Shown: positions 54,031-63,435 of the stretch, piece by piece
How positions within the stretch are numbered: the stretch's first letter is position 1
Layout of the letters: each line of letters begins with the position of its first letter
Source: Aliagarivorans marinus DSM 23064
GTDB taxonomy: Bacteria > Pseudomonadota > Gammaproteobacteria > Enterobacterales > Celerinatantimonadaceae
Direction of reading: 5' to 3'
DNA length: 64,000 bases
Assembly (NCBI RefSeq): GCF_000429485.1
Contig: NZ_AUBY01000010.1
Coordinates: 62,001 to 126,000 of the forward strand
The notes under the pieces: model-generated
What the model was told of the DNA's origin: nothing
The model's database searches: none
Seen by the model: only the letters and a program-made list of their open reading frames with translations
Position numbers and translations under genes: made by a program

Positions 54031-54899
54031 CTGCCAGAGAGTTATCACAAAGCCTCTCCCCCGCTACGTTTCGACCAATCATCGAGCCCGTCCGAGCAAA
54101 CCTCTCCCCCTTACTACGTACAATAAAATACCTCAACGACAATAAGTTCAAGCCCTTAGTAGTTTTAAATCCCTCAGTCGGAGATTTTAAGGGCAGTCAC
54201 TCCCACCTGTTTGAGCTTCTCGGCGAGGCTGGTATAGATTATCTACCATGTGCAGTGGTTCGAGGTGGCAACGTAGCCGAAGCAAGGGCCGTAATAAGAT
54301 CCTTGTCAGACGGGTTTGCGTTGCAGATCACAGGGGGTATCGATAACGACTCGATTCAACTAGCAACTGATGCAGAACTGACGGTTGTAGATAGTGACTT
54401 ACCACCAGCTGCTATTTCTAGGTTAGCTAATACGGTACTTTTTGGAGACTTCTTTAAGAAACAGAAAAGAAATGCTGACTACTCTAAAGAGTCATCATTC
54501 TCACACCTACATACCTCATTTCAAAACATCAATAATTCAATTGGGTTTAGTGATTACACGATTGTAGGTAGTGATTATTCTGAGTCAGGGGGCCCCGCTT
54601 ATGTCGTTACCATTCACCTCTCATATATAAACAAGGATATGTTTGATGAGATGTTTGTACGACATTACTCATCAACTGATGATGGAACTCCAACTGACCC
54701 CGCAGGGAAGTTTGCCGAAGCTCTTGAGAACCTGATTTTTGATGTTGACAATGAGAATATTTATTTCGCTTCAACTTCCCTTGATGAGTTTAGAGCGCTA
54801 CATAGTAAAGGTCACTTCCCCGGACTTGGACAGGTTAAAAAGTTGTCCATGAAGCATCATATTGAAACGGTGTGTAACTTCTTGGAGGAAGGCCAGTAG
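53988..54899 (+). CDS. sce7725-family protein
   Basis: A 303-residue soluble protein starting MYLPYLRGKQFELLAARELSQ, the sce7725 N-terminal signature. It continues with a barrel-like pattern (FRPIIEPVRANLSPLLRTIKYLNDN; YLPCAVVRGGNVAEARAVIRSLSDGFALQITGGID). ATG 53988 follows GAGGAGAG; the gene overlaps sce7726 by 43 bases and ends two bases before the RES-domain gene. No catalytic function is established. It probably partners the nuclease-like protein. Confidence 0.75.
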   Translation: MYLPYLRGKQFELLAARELSQSLSPATFRPIIEPVRANLSPLLRTIKYLNDNKFKPLVVLNPSVGDFKGSHSHLFELLGEAGIDYLPCAVVRGGNVAEARAVIRSLSDGFALQITGGIDNDSIQLATDAELTVVDSDLPPAAISRLANTVLFGDFFKKQKRNADYSKESSFSHLHTSFQNINNSIGFSDYTIVGSDYSESGGPAYVVTIHLSYINKDMFDEMFVRHYSSTDDGTPTDPAGKFAEALENLIFDVDNENIYFASTSLDEFRALHSKGHFPGLGQVKKLSMKHHIETVCNFLEEGQ

Positions 54900-54901
54900 C
54901 T

Positions 54902-55951
54902 ATGCCTCAACTATGTTGTATCAACTGTTTTACGGATACTGCCGTAAAGGAAATGATTCAACGAGAGGGCGGCATGGATTATTGCCACTTCTGTGGATCT
55001 GATGAAGTTCTTACCATAGAGCCATGCAAGCTGACAGGGCTGTTTGAGTTAGTTCTAGCTTGCGTGAAAGAACATGAACATGGAAGCCATCTTTCATCAA
55101 TATATGTCAAAGACTTAAAAGTTGTATCGTCCAGGGTCAATGATCCAGCTAGCCTTATCAATGTAATTCTAGGTGAAATATCTATAGATAGATCATACTG
55201 TCTTACAGAGAGTATTTTAGAGTTCAAAGATCAGTGGGGAACCTTCAAAACACACCTAATTCAAGAGAATAGATTTTTTCCAAAAAATTCACTATATGGG
55301 AAGATATTTACCGCGCCAACCTTAGCGGAAGAAAGTAGTAGTATAGAAGGAAGTACCTTTCTCAACACAGTTGACTCTTTAGTAAAACAAAGGCCTATTA
55401 GCTCTATTTTTTATAGAGCTAGAATATCAGATCAGCCTCTAACGCGAGAATCAATGGGAGCTCCACCTAAATCAGTCGCTTCTGCTGGTAGAGCCAACCC
55501 CGTAGGTATACCATATTTGTATCTTGCAGAAGATAAAGACACCTGTTTTAGAGAGGTTAGGCCAAGTAATGGGGCTACCGTGTACTTATCTGAAGTAGTT
55601 GCAGGTGAAGATCTTAAACTTGTAGATCTTACAAATCCAAAACAGAAACTACCTTTACTTAAGTTTGATGAAGACGAGATAGAGTTAACACTAAAGTGTC
55701 TAAACCTATTAGAGAAGTTTTCAGATGAACTATCTGAGCCAGTACTTCCTGAGAAGTCGCACTTGGAGTACATTCCCACGCAGTTTGTGTGTGAATTTTT
55801 AAGAACAATTCAGAGCTATGATGGTTTGATTTTCAACAGCTCGTATGGGGAAGGAAGAAATGTAGTTTTATTCTCTGAAAGTAAGGTAACGATAATGCAA
55901 CCAACACCATATGTTGTTAGATCAGTTGAAGTATTAGCCGAACCAGAGTAG
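54902..55951 (+). CDS. Zinc-ribbon, HEPN-like and RES-domain protein
   Basis: A 349-residue protein. The N-terminus has two CxxC pairs (C6, C9; C28, C31) forming a zinc ribbon. Residues 40-170 are helical and resemble the HEPN-associated N-terminal domain. The C-terminal half is a RES domain: FYRARISDQPL (Arg), AGRANPVGIPYLYLAEDKDTCFREVRP (Arg, Glu) and DGLIFNSSYGEGRNVVLF (Ser). RES proteins are NAD-consuming or ADP-ribosylating toxins usually paired with a Xre antitoxin, and none is present here. It begins two bases after sce7725, so the three genes form an operon. Confidence 0.8.
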   Translation: MPQLCCINCFTDTAVKEMIQREGGMDYCHFCGSDEVLTIEPCKLTGLFELVLACVKEHEHGSHLSSIYVKDLKVVSSRVNDPASLINVILGEISIDRSYCLTESILEFKDQWGTFKTHLIQENRFFPKNSLYGKIFTAPTLAEESSSIEGSTFLNTVDSLVKQRPISSIFYRARISDQPLTRESMGAPPKSVASAGRANPVGIPYLYLAEDKDTCFREVRPSNGATVYLSEVVAGEDLKLVDLTNPKQKLPLLKFDEDEIELTLKCLNLLEKFSDELSEPVLPEKSHLEYIPTQFVCEFLRTIQSYDGLIFNSSYGEGRNVVLFSESKVTIMQPTPYVVRSVEVLAEPE

Positions 55952-56120
55952 AAGCTCAGTCGCGCTTGAAATCTCAACCCCCCAGAAATACTGCATCTAA
56001 AGCTAGCTATCCAGTGATAAAATATAGCTAGTTATTTAACTCTCAAGCTCGCGAAGCATCCACTTAGTTCTCGAAATAGTCATGGGCGCCTCGATAGTTA
56101 ACAATCACATCATTAGCCAG

Positions 56121-56522
56121 TTACTCTTCACCTACCTCTTGCTTCAACTTCTTAATATTTAGCCGTGTTAATTCATCTTGCATGGGTTGAATAACCTTAT
56201 GCCAAGTAAGAAAGCCATAACCTACCATCAAACTACCAATCCCGACAATGACACCAATACAAATGATGAAGAAACTTTTGTTGCTCTTTGAAACACTAAG
56301 TTTACTTTCGATAATCTGAATCCTTGCAGCTTCTTCCAAAGTTCGTACTTCTTCAGGTACATTGATTAGTTTCTGGTACTCAACAGTAAGCTCATAAACC
56401 AAATTATTTGATGACTGATTAACATAAAGCAATGCTCCAGATGCAAATACTACCAGCAATAAACCAAATAGAGCATAGAACTTATAAATATTGTCTGTAG
56501 GTAATGGAATTCTACTTTCCAT
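56121..56522 (-). CDS. Two-helix membrane protein with coiled coil
   Basis: A 133-residue protein from ATG 56522 (GGAGAAATT before it). Helices lie near residues 11-35 (YKFYALFGLLLVVFASGALLYV) and 75-100 (FFIICIGVIVGIGSLMVGYGF), with a charged stretch between and a coiled-coil-like tail (QPMQDELTRLNIKKLKQEV). Family unknown. It carries the second copy of the promoter-proximal repeat upstream. It sits between the RES unit and the Wadjet operon. Confidence 0.65.
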   Translation of the reverse strand: MESRIPLPTDNIYKFYALFGLLLVVFASGALLYVNQSSNNLVYELTVEYQKLINVPEEVRTLEEAARIQIIESKLSVSKSNKSFFIICIGVIVGIGSLMVGYGFLTWHKVIQPMQDELTRLNIKKLKQEVGEE

Positions 56523-57139
56523 AATTTCTCCGCGTCTTGCCATTCACCGAACAGCCAATTCAATGAATATATCCATGTTCAAATATGGAGAAATTCCATA
56601 TACCACTAGTAACACTTAAGTTAACACTACAAACAGTGTCGTTCAATCAAACAGTTAACAGATCCAGCACTTCAACTGTCTGCGCCAAAGATGGAAAAGT
56701 TATGCGGATACATGGAAACGGCAAAAGCAGAGTGTCTATAACGGAGGGTAGTGATCTTCTCCAACTCGGTTTGGGGCAAAAACAAGCAACAAAAAGCGAG
56801 CACCACTTCCGCAGCACTCGCTTCCAATCACTAATGAGTAGAACCTAAATGATTTTTATCAATTAAGTCTGTGACTACAGCAGCTGATTTAGAACAGAAA
56901 ACCCCAGCGAGAACCAAAATAAAAATTGTGACTAAGGAGCACATCTTGCCTTTGGCACCTCAAAAGTACCGAAATAAAAAATGTGACTTGGCAGCTCTTG
57001 ATATTATCTAAGATGGGATTACTGCTCTCTGTGCGCTGAATTGATAAACAGTCCATTTTAGCCTCAAGCAATATGCGAATCCTGTTTGCGAAAAGGACAA
57101 ATTCTGCTCAAAAAGCATTCATGCGGTTGCCCTGCCCCA
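56523..57139. other. Gap between island modules
   Basis: A gene-free stretch of about 617 bases. It holds repeat copy B (56607-56660), a hairpin AAGCGAG..CTCGCTT (about 56795-56822), and a pair of near-identical 16-base direct repeats around AAATAAAAA-TGTGACT (56920 and 56975). A small open frame at 56585-56848 has no ribosome site and is not supported. Confidence 0.45.
56607..56660 (-). repeat. Promoter-proximal repeat, copy B
   Basis: Matches copy A at 48281 at about three of four positions, with AACACT, GTTAAC and AGTGT in the same places. It lies 85 bases upstream of the small membrane protein gene at 56522. Confidence 0.6.
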
Positions 57140-58633
57140 CTACCTGTACTCCCCTGACGACCTTCTTATAGAGCTCCGACGAACTCTAATCCCATTTGAC
57201 ATCATAAAGTAGTAAACATCGTCAATAGTTGAGTCATTCTTGGGGCCAATTACTATCTCTCTTATTGAGTCCCCCAGGTTAAGGGCTATATATGCTGTAA
57301 GACCAAACACACCATTTCTAAAGGCTATTTTATTGAGCTCCAGATCTGTCAAATTCACTTTTAGGAAAGCCCTAACTTCCTCCTCTTCATGATAGAATGA
57401 GCTTTTGTTAAGTGCTGACGCCTTCCAGATAAACGTCCTAACTTGGTTTTTTATTTCTTCGTTCTTGAGGAGCGTTGATTTCGAGTAGTCATTCCAGAGA
57501 AGAGAGAATTTATTTTCAATGCTTTTTCGTGTGTTCGGCTTGTCATAGTTAACATTTTCAATAGCAAGCAGCCCTACTTCCTTTTCCTCTTCACCTCCTA
57601 TAGAACTCATATGAGACGCTAAGCATTCCGATAAAGCTTGCCTATCCAGTCCGATAGAAATTCCTTTACCATCATCGGCATAACTTCTCCATTGATTCAG
57701 GTCATCCCTTTTCTTCGAGAATGAACTAGACAAAATCCTTAGGCTACCAGCTCTCGACTCATCGACTAACTCACTATACTCTCCCATTGGTAGCCCAGAT
57801 TCCATATAGGCTTTTTTAGACAGTTCAAGGTTGGATACCAGCTCATTTGGGTCGTTCATTTTCAGCAAGTCAGAAAGCCAGAGAGCATTTGAACTGATGA
57901 TTCCAATAAAGCCATCCATAGTACAGTAGTGAAAAATCGTGCTCGCAGACTCAAGTTCAGACGTTGTAACGACGCTTCCATACAAGACTTCTATCGCATT
58001 GGACACTAGCTCATAGTCTGTTGGAGGCAAAACCCTATCTATCTTTGTCTGAGACGAACTTCTGAGCACTTCAGCAACTTCTCTACTCACGCCCTGACAG
58101 ATCAACCCTTCTTCAAAGGTATCTTGAAAAATCTTCTTATATACCTTTGAGCCATTCCTCTCCACGCCCGATTCATTGAATATTTTTCCAATCCTTGTTT
58201 GTAAGAAAGTGTATTTCTCACTGCCGTTGACCATAACCCTTGAAAAGGGCTTGCCCAGCCATGTCAAAAAAAGCGGAGAATCAGGCTGTAAGCCTCGGTA
58301 CTCATTCCAGTTTAGAGTGCACAGGTGTCTCATACTCAACCTAGAGCTTACATATTTATCCAATGCCAAACGCAATTTAGCGTTTGTTAAGAAAAACACT
58401 CTATTCGCCAGATCCCCCCCCTTTTTCCTTTGTACCACGCAATGCGTCTTCCATCGGCCATCTTGTTCCATTACATCGGAGACTTTTAATTCAGCTATAT
58501 TTGGATAATCGAGCCCGGATGTTAATAAGAAGAGTATAATAACTTCGTAGCAAAGCTCTGAACGCTCGTCCATGGATGAACGTCTGAGAATTTTGTTAAT
58601 TTCCTTTTCAGTAAGAACTTTTTTACTAGCCAT
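57140..58633 (-). CDS. Recombinase-like domain without catalytic residues fused to DUF2971
   Basis: A 497-residue protein, 26 bases downstream of the JetB-like gene on the same strand. Residues about 1-210 follow the tyrosine-recombinase catalytic fold: LLTSGLDYPNIAELKVSDV, then QRKKGGDLANRVFFLTNAKLRLALDKYV, then SKVYKKIFQDTFEEGLICQGVSREVAEVLRSSSQTKIDR. The Arg of GLR is Asp (D42), the HxxR box is replaced (YKKIFQDTF), and LGH is LRS. So it cannot recombine DNA. Residues about 232-490 are DUF2971-like (IFHYCTMDGFIGIISSNALWLSDLLKMNDPNEL; SSFSKKRDDLNQWRSYADDGKGISIGLD), a family that also resembles AbiGi phage-abortive proteins. Function is unknown. Confidence 0.75.
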   Translation of the reverse strand: MASKKVLTEKEINKILRRSSMDERSELCYEVIILFLLTSGLDYPNIAELKVSDVMEQDGRWKTHCVVQRKKGGDLANRVFFLTNAKLRLALDKYVSSRLSMRHLCTLNWNEYRGLQPDSPLFLTWLGKPFSRVMVNGSEKYTFLQTRIGKIFNESGVERNGSKVYKKIFQDTFEEGLICQGVSREVAEVLRSSSQTKIDRVLPPTDYELVSNAIEVLYGSVVTTSELESASTIFHYCTMDGFIGIISSNALWLSDLLKMNDPNELVSNLELSKKAYMESGLPMGEYSELVDESRAGSLRILSSSFSKKRDDLNQWRSYADDGKGISIGLDRQALSECLASHMSSIGGEEEKEVGLLAIENVNYDKPNTRKSIENKFSLLWNDYSKSTLLKNEEIKNQVRTFIWKASALNKSSFYHEEEEVRAFLKVNLTDLELNKIAFRNGVFGLTAYIALNLGDSIREIVIGPKNDSTIDDVYYFMMSNGIRVRRSSIRRSSGEYR

Positions 58634-58659
58634 GTTGACGTTGCAGGTACCTATTTTGA

Positions 58660-59205
58660 TTAAACATAATTAGCAATAACTTCGTTGAAGAATGCACGCC
58701 CTGCATCTGACAGGATGTAACTTTCTTCACTTGGCTTCTCAAGCATAATATTGCGATTGACCAAGACATTCTTGATTTCTGAATGCAGATCGTTTTTTAG
58801 CTTAGCCTTCTCAATCAGCTCAACCGTATCCTCTTCTTCTTGCATTTCCTCGATGTCAGCTCTTGTTATCCCGCCTGAGGGCTCAGTTAGCTTGGACAAC
58901 CTATAGTTGTTCTCGTTTATGTACTTACCGAGGATGAGAAGCAGCAAGCAAGCCTTCATAGTTATTTCTGTTTTTAGATCGTCTCGATTACTAGTGCGGT
59001 CGCGGATAAATATAAACTCTGATTCATCGACAAACTCGCATCCGTTCATCTCGTACTGCGTTCTATAGTCCTTTAGATTCTCCATGACCTCAGTAAAAAG
59101 AGGGTTCTCTGAAAATTCCCCGCTGTTGTTCAGCATCGTTCTGTTAATCACTTTGCCGTTCATCAACTCATTGAAAATCAAAGCACTCAAATTTGCGTCG
59201 TACAT
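58660..59205 (-). CDS. jetB: JetB-like (MksE/KITE) subunit of a Wadjet-type complex
   Basis: A 181-residue, largely helical protein, with winged-helix character in the second half (VLVNRNIMLEKPSEESYILSDAGRAFFNEV). ATG 59205 has an excellent GGAGGAAAG ribosome site. It overlaps the end of the JetA-like gene by 19 bases. Size and place, after JetA and with JetC/JetD in the same operon, indicate the KITE subunit (JetB), which holds the kleisin on the SMC ATPase. The sequence alone would not identify it. Confidence 0.65.
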   Translation of the reverse strand: MYDANLSALIFNELMNGKVINRTMLNNSGEFSENPLFTEVMENLKDYRTQYEMNGCEFVDESEFIFIRDRTSNRDDLKTEITMKACLLLLILGKYINENNYRLSKLTEPSGGITRADIEEMQEEEDTVELIEKAKLKNDLHSEIKNVLVNRNIMLEKPSEESYILSDAGRAFFNEVIANYV

Positions 59206-60572
59206 AAGCTTTCCTCCGTGCACAGCTCCATCGCAATGTAGTCAAAATAGTATTGATTATCTGTCAGACGTTGCTTCTCATATGTTGGCCGCAATGTACT
59301 TTCATCAAACATAGGGAAGACCTCTTCTAAGCCGTATAAAAGGTCGGTCAAAGCGAAGTCTTCTAGTGATGCTGAGAGAACCTCGTTTACATGCTTGTGC
59401 ACATCCGCCAAATGACTGGGCCACTCAGCCTGGTAGAGAGTTTTCGAAATCAATATTTGGCGCTCCTGATCCAACTTCACTTCAGCAGGAAGCGGAGCCA
59501 ACCTATCGCACTTGGAGGGGGTATCAGTTTCGCTGTTTATAGTAGAGATATACTCCTTGAAACGAAGCTTAGTCAGTTCAGCGTCCCAACCCAACCTAGA
59601 TGAGTATCTTGATCGGCGGTCACTTAGGCCGTCTAAGCAGGCAAACTTCTCAAAAACACTTGCATTTCTAGTAAGGTACTTGTTCTTTTGTTTGCCGTGA
59701 CGTAGTAAAGCGACACTTTCCATCAACTCGCTATAGGCGGCTTCAATCGATAAAAACTGGTTTCTGTCTCGCTCCAAATGGTTTGAAAACTGTTCAAGTT
59801 TCTTCACCAAGTATGCAATATCTTTGTAGTAGCTAGTAATTGCCGTTCTTCTGTACTGCAAGGCATTTGCAATATCAAAGCGCCGGTTTCCATCTTCGCC
59901 ATGAAACTCGATTAACTCTTCAACCGCCTTGGAAAAAGATTTTGTCTGAACCATTTCCATGTTTGGGTTTATAAACTCGTAGCATGGCATCACGTAACGT
60001 TTGTAGAGCGTAGTGACTCTGTCATAAAGCTCAAACAGTGATACCTCTGAGCAGCCAGAGTCATAAGCTCTGTAGTCTTTTGCAACCGAGTCTACTTGTG
60101 CAGTTAACCCGGCCACACTCTCTTTAATTTTCGAGTGAATTTCGCTGAGCAGCTCGTTAAAAGAACGTCTTGCATCATGGTAATCCTGAGTTTGACTGTC
60201 GGAAGACTGTATTTCTCGCCCGGTTTCGAGCGTTCTTTTCCTTAGCTGCTCAAAATCGAAATGTGTGAGTTCCTTCGCCCGCTTAACATCAAGAAAACGC
60301 AGCAAATCAACAATCACGCGCTCTATCGCGATCATCCCTGTATGCTTGTCGTTATGAATGAAGACTCCATTTTCGATTAGCGACTGCATAGAAAGATGCA
60401 TCTGTGTATTGGCGTCATCCCCTTCACAAATCTCGTTGTTATAGATTTTGATATACAGGTGTTCGGGAAATTCCAGAGCTCCATCATTCGAATCGATGTA
60501 GTCAAGTAGCTTGAAAAAGCTGCTCTGGTGTTTAACGATCCCACTTATCAGAACATCTCGATTAAGCCTCAT
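59187..60572 (-). CDS. jetA: JetA-like (MksF, kleisin) subunit of a Wadjet-type complex
   Basis: A 461-residue soluble protein: an N-terminal winged-helix-like region (MRLNRDVLISGIVKHQSSFFKLLDYID..FPEHLYIKIYN) is followed by long helices and a C-terminal winged-helix-like region (LLYGLEEVFPMFDESTLRPTYEKQRLTDNQYYFDYIAMELC). GGGGAACG precedes ATG 60572. It overlaps both neighbours. The layout fits JetA, the kleisin-type subunit. Family match is from size and order rather than a motif. Confidence 0.65.
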   Translation of the reverse strand: MRLNRDVLISGIVKHQSSFFKLLDYIDSNDGALEFPEHLYIKIYNNEICEGDDANTQMHLSMQSLIENGVFIHNDKHTGMIAIERVIVDLLRFLDVKRAKELTHFDFEQLRKRTLETGREIQSSDSQTQDYHDARRSFNELLSEIHSKIKESVAGLTAQVDSVAKDYRAYDSGCSEVSLFELYDRVTTLYKRYVMPCYEFINPNMEMVQTKSFSKAVEELIEFHGEDGNRRFDIANALQYRRTAITSYYKDIAYLVKKLEQFSNHLERDRNQFLSIEAAYSELMESVALLRHGKQKNKYLTRNASVFEKFACLDGLSDRRSRYSSRLGWDAELTKLRFKEYISTINSETDTPSKCDRLAPLPAEVKLDQERQILISKTLYQAEWPSHLADVHKHVNEVLSASLEDFALTDLLYGLEEVFPMFDESTLRPTYEKQRLTDNQYYFDYIAMELCTEESLCTTQI

Positions 60573-63435
60573 ATCTACGTTCCCCAAACCCTTCAATGTG
60601 GTGAGGCAGGATATTCATGTGGCACTTGCTTACCATTGGTTTGGCAACACGCTTCCTATCTATCATAACCCAGCGCCCAACCTTCCGACTTATGTAACCC
60701 GAGTAACTGGGTGTCGCACAGAATATAGAGAACCCATGGCTGCTAATTTGCTGTATCGTTGAGTCTGTATTCTTGAAATCTAATGTACTGATTTCATCAA
60801 CAATAATGGGCATTTTTAGGGTTACATAAGGAGGAGTTAAGCGCTTAAGCAGTACCGAAAGGACAAAGGCTGTAATTGTACTTGTAGTACCTCCAGACTG
60901 ACTCTTGGTGACGGTTTCGCCAGTCTCCTTAAGCGTATACTGGTAGTTGATGGACGAAATGATGTCATGCATCTTCAAGCGCCGGGTCTTCTTGTTGAAG
61001 TACGACTCAACGAATTTTGCTAACGACAAGTAGAAATCTTCTTCCAGCAGCGTGTCATCTTCAATATCGTGTTTTTCCAGTGTTGCTAGAAGTGATGCAA
61101 AACGATTATCAATTGAGAGATTGAGCTTGATCTCAGACAAGTTAGAGACATGCTTGTCATTCAGCTCGTCATTTATTTCGCTAATGAAATTCGATAAGAA
61201 CCGCTTCGCTTCCTTTAGCTCGTTGAGTTGATTACTTACAAGTTGATTATGAGACCGTATTTCGTTTCTGTGCTGACTCAGATCGTAGTCGAGAGTGGCA
61301 TACTGATGCTCATAGGCTTTGACAACTTCAGATAGCTCGCTGAAACCAAAGTAATCTTTGTGTGGGTCCACACTCGACAGAGGAACTTTGGTTAGCAGTC
61401 TTTGCATTACCTGAGAAAAGCTCGCCTCCAATTTATTCACTTCAGTAGCAGCATTAACTAGCTGCATCGGTAGCAGTTCTGTTAAATCAATTTCTTGAAC
61501 TTCCGCGTCTTCTGTTTTTACTGGCTTGCACAGTGAATAAGCCGCTTGCAGAGAATCATCAAGGCTTTTAATTGTCCGTTGCTGGTCTATCAATAATTGC
61601 AGCTGATGCTCTGCAACTCCAAGTTCTGATGAAACCTCTGATTGATTGTTTTTGAATCCCTCAAGTGTGATTCTATCGCTTTGTAGCTTTTCCCTGGCTT
61701 GTTGAACCCCCTCACTCTCAATACGTATCTCAGACTCTAGCGACGCCATACCTGATATATTTTCTATGTCCTGAGCTGTCTTTTTTCGCTCTTTCTCAGC
61801 TTCCTCAATGATTTTTTCTATATCACCGCTTCGAATAGCTGTACTGCACTGAGTAATCTCTTTTTCCAGCTTCTCAAGTTCAACTAGGCCATCTTCAATG
61901 CGCATTTTCACTGCTTGAACGGCATCATTTAGGTCATAAGTTGAGTAGTTGGTATCCGGAATCTCCTCACCAAGGAAGGTGAGTTTTCCTGCATCAGTTT
62001 TTCCAAGCAACTCTGAAAACTTAAGGATTTTAAGTCTCTGATCCTCATTTACAGGCGCTAAAATTTCACTTAAACCTGGGTTCAAAGAACTGAGCAGGCT
62101 AGCACCCGAGTCATCTTGTAGCTGGTGAAGAATAGAGTTTTCTGTTTTTTCAACAAATGTTCTACGACGTTTCTGTTTTTTGCTTAGTTCATTCTTTTCT
62201 GAAATCAGTTGTTGTAAATGGTCTCGAACACCGTTCTCACTTCTATATTGTTCTAGCTTGGTATCTATTTCGCTAAGGTAATCAGCTAAGCTTGAAGTAA
62301 TTTCCTCAACACTCATTGAGCCATATCGACCGATCTTCTGTTTCGTTTTGGCTAGTCTAGTTTTACGACGTTCTAGATCCGTTTCTCGAAACTCAAGTTG
62401 ATTACCCTGCTTATTGACTGACTCCTGCAAGGGTTCCACTTTCAGCCGCAACTCTTCGGCTTTGCGTCTCAACGGATCGGCTACCTTGTCGAGCCTATCT
62501 TTCTCCGTGACGTAAGTTTGCTTTGCTATTGCCGTACCGCTCTGGGCAGATAGGTAAAGCTCAGAATACGTCTGAATTCTACTCTTCACTTCGCCAAAGC
62601 TTTCCATTACCCGCAGGAAAGTAGAATGTTCATTGGCTATAGACTGAAGCCATTCTTCTTTCTGAACGAGTTGACTGTGTTCTTCGGCAAGCTTGCTTAA
62701 GTTGGCATCCAACCGCTCTTCATCTCGCCCTCGTCCCATCTCCAAAAGAGTGGCAATCGCTTTAGGGAGCGACTTCGACTCTGACTCACTGGTATCGAAT
62801 GCCAATTGGTAGATATTACGGAATGCTTCAATTGAGTCGGGTCGCGCATCCTTCAAAGGTAATACGCAGAAGCGCTTATCCCTGCGGTTTCCTCGAATAC
62901 TGTCGTACAATAAATAGGTGATATTCTTCGCACTTGTCTCCTGAATCCCATCACTTTCCTTAACAAATGCCTGGACAGATTTAATGCTTAACTCGGTCGC
63001 AAAGTCGTTTTGCTCTTCGTCCCAGAAAACATGGCGAATTTCGTCATAAGCGAGAGGCACAAAAAAGCGTCCATAACGATAATTCCCCATTTTATAGAGC
63101 ACCATGCAGAACACCCCTTCAGGGTTTACCACTTCCAGCGCTATAAAAGACTTAGGATCGGGAAAATAGAACTCATATGACTCTTCCATCGAGTACTTGC
63201 CGCTCTTTCCTTCGAATCGGAATTTATTGCCGCAATTTCGAAAATCGACTTCGGGGAAAAGCAGCAGTTTAGTTCCCGCTAAGCTTGCTGTTTTTCCTGC
63301 GTTGTTGTCACCAAACATGGCTAGGTGGTGGTCTAGGAGAATTTCAGAATAGCCATGATTTGCTGAATTCACATAAACCATTCGCTTGAGTGTGTACTCT
63401 TCGCTTAACAATCCCTCGTCAATGCTACTCAACAT
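60562..63435 (-). CDS. jetC: JetC-like SMC ATPase of a Wadjet-type complex
   Basis: A 957-residue SMC-type ATPase from ATG 63435. Walker A is MFGDNNAGKTASL near residue 45, in the JetC/MksB context of FRFEGKSGKYSMEESYEFYFPDPKSFIALEVV. A long coiled coil (about 240-850) follows, with a hinge-like middle. The C-terminal head has the ABC signature SQSGGTTSTI and Walker B MPIIVDEIS. It should extrude plasmid DNA as the motor of an anti-plasmid complex. It overlaps the JetD-like gene by 11 bases and the JetA-like gene by 11 bases. Confidence 0.8.
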   Translation of the reverse strand: MLSSIDEGLLSEEYTLKRMVYVNSANHGYSEILLDHHLAMFGDNNAGKTASLAGTKLLLFPEVDFRNCGNKFRFEGKSGKYSMEESYEFYFPDPKSFIALEVVNPEGVFCMVLYKMGNYRYGRFFVPLAYDEIRHVFWDEEQNDFATELSIKSVQAFVKESDGIQETSAKNITYLLYDSIRGNRRDKRFCVLPLKDARPDSIEAFRNIYQLAFDTSESESKSLPKAIATLLEMGRGRDEERLDANLSKLAEEHSQLVQKEEWLQSIANEHSTFLRVMESFGEVKSRIQTYSELYLSAQSGTAIAKQTYVTEKDRLDKVADPLRRKAEELRLKVEPLQESVNKQGNQLEFRETDLERRKTRLAKTKQKIGRYGSMSVEEITSSLADYLSEIDTKLEQYRSENGVRDHLQQLISEKNELSKKQKRRRTFVEKTENSILHQLQDDSGASLLSSLNPGLSEILAPVNEDQRLKILKFSELLGKTDAGKLTFLGEEIPDTNYSTYDLNDAVQAVKMRIEDGLVELEKLEKEITQCSTAIRSGDIEKIIEEAEKERKKTAQDIENISGMASLESEIRIESEGVQQAREKLQSDRITLEGFKNNQSEVSSELGVAEHQLQLLIDQQRTIKSLDDSLQAAYSLCKPVKTEDAEVQEIDLTELLPMQLVNAATEVNKLEASFSQVMQRLLTKVPLSSVDPHKDYFGFSELSEVVKAYEHQYATLDYDLSQHRNEIRSHNQLVSNQLNELKEAKRFLSNFISEINDELNDKHVSNLSEIKLNLSIDNRFASLLATLEKHDIEDDTLLEEDFYLSLAKFVESYFNKKTRRLKMHDIISSINYQYTLKETGETVTKSQSGGTTSTITAFVLSVLLKRLTPPYVTLKMPIIVDEISTLDFKNTDSTIQQISSHGFSIFCATPSYSGYISRKVGRWVMIDRKRVAKPMVSKCHMNILPHHIEGFGERRYEA

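Noticed and set aside
56585-56848. A small plus-strand gene in the island gap
   Set aside because: No ribosome site, no recognisable protein features, and it overlaps repeat copy B.
57140-58633. A functional phage integrase marking an attachment site
   Set aside because: The catalytic Arg, His and Arg positions are replaced, and the rest of the protein is DUF2971-like.
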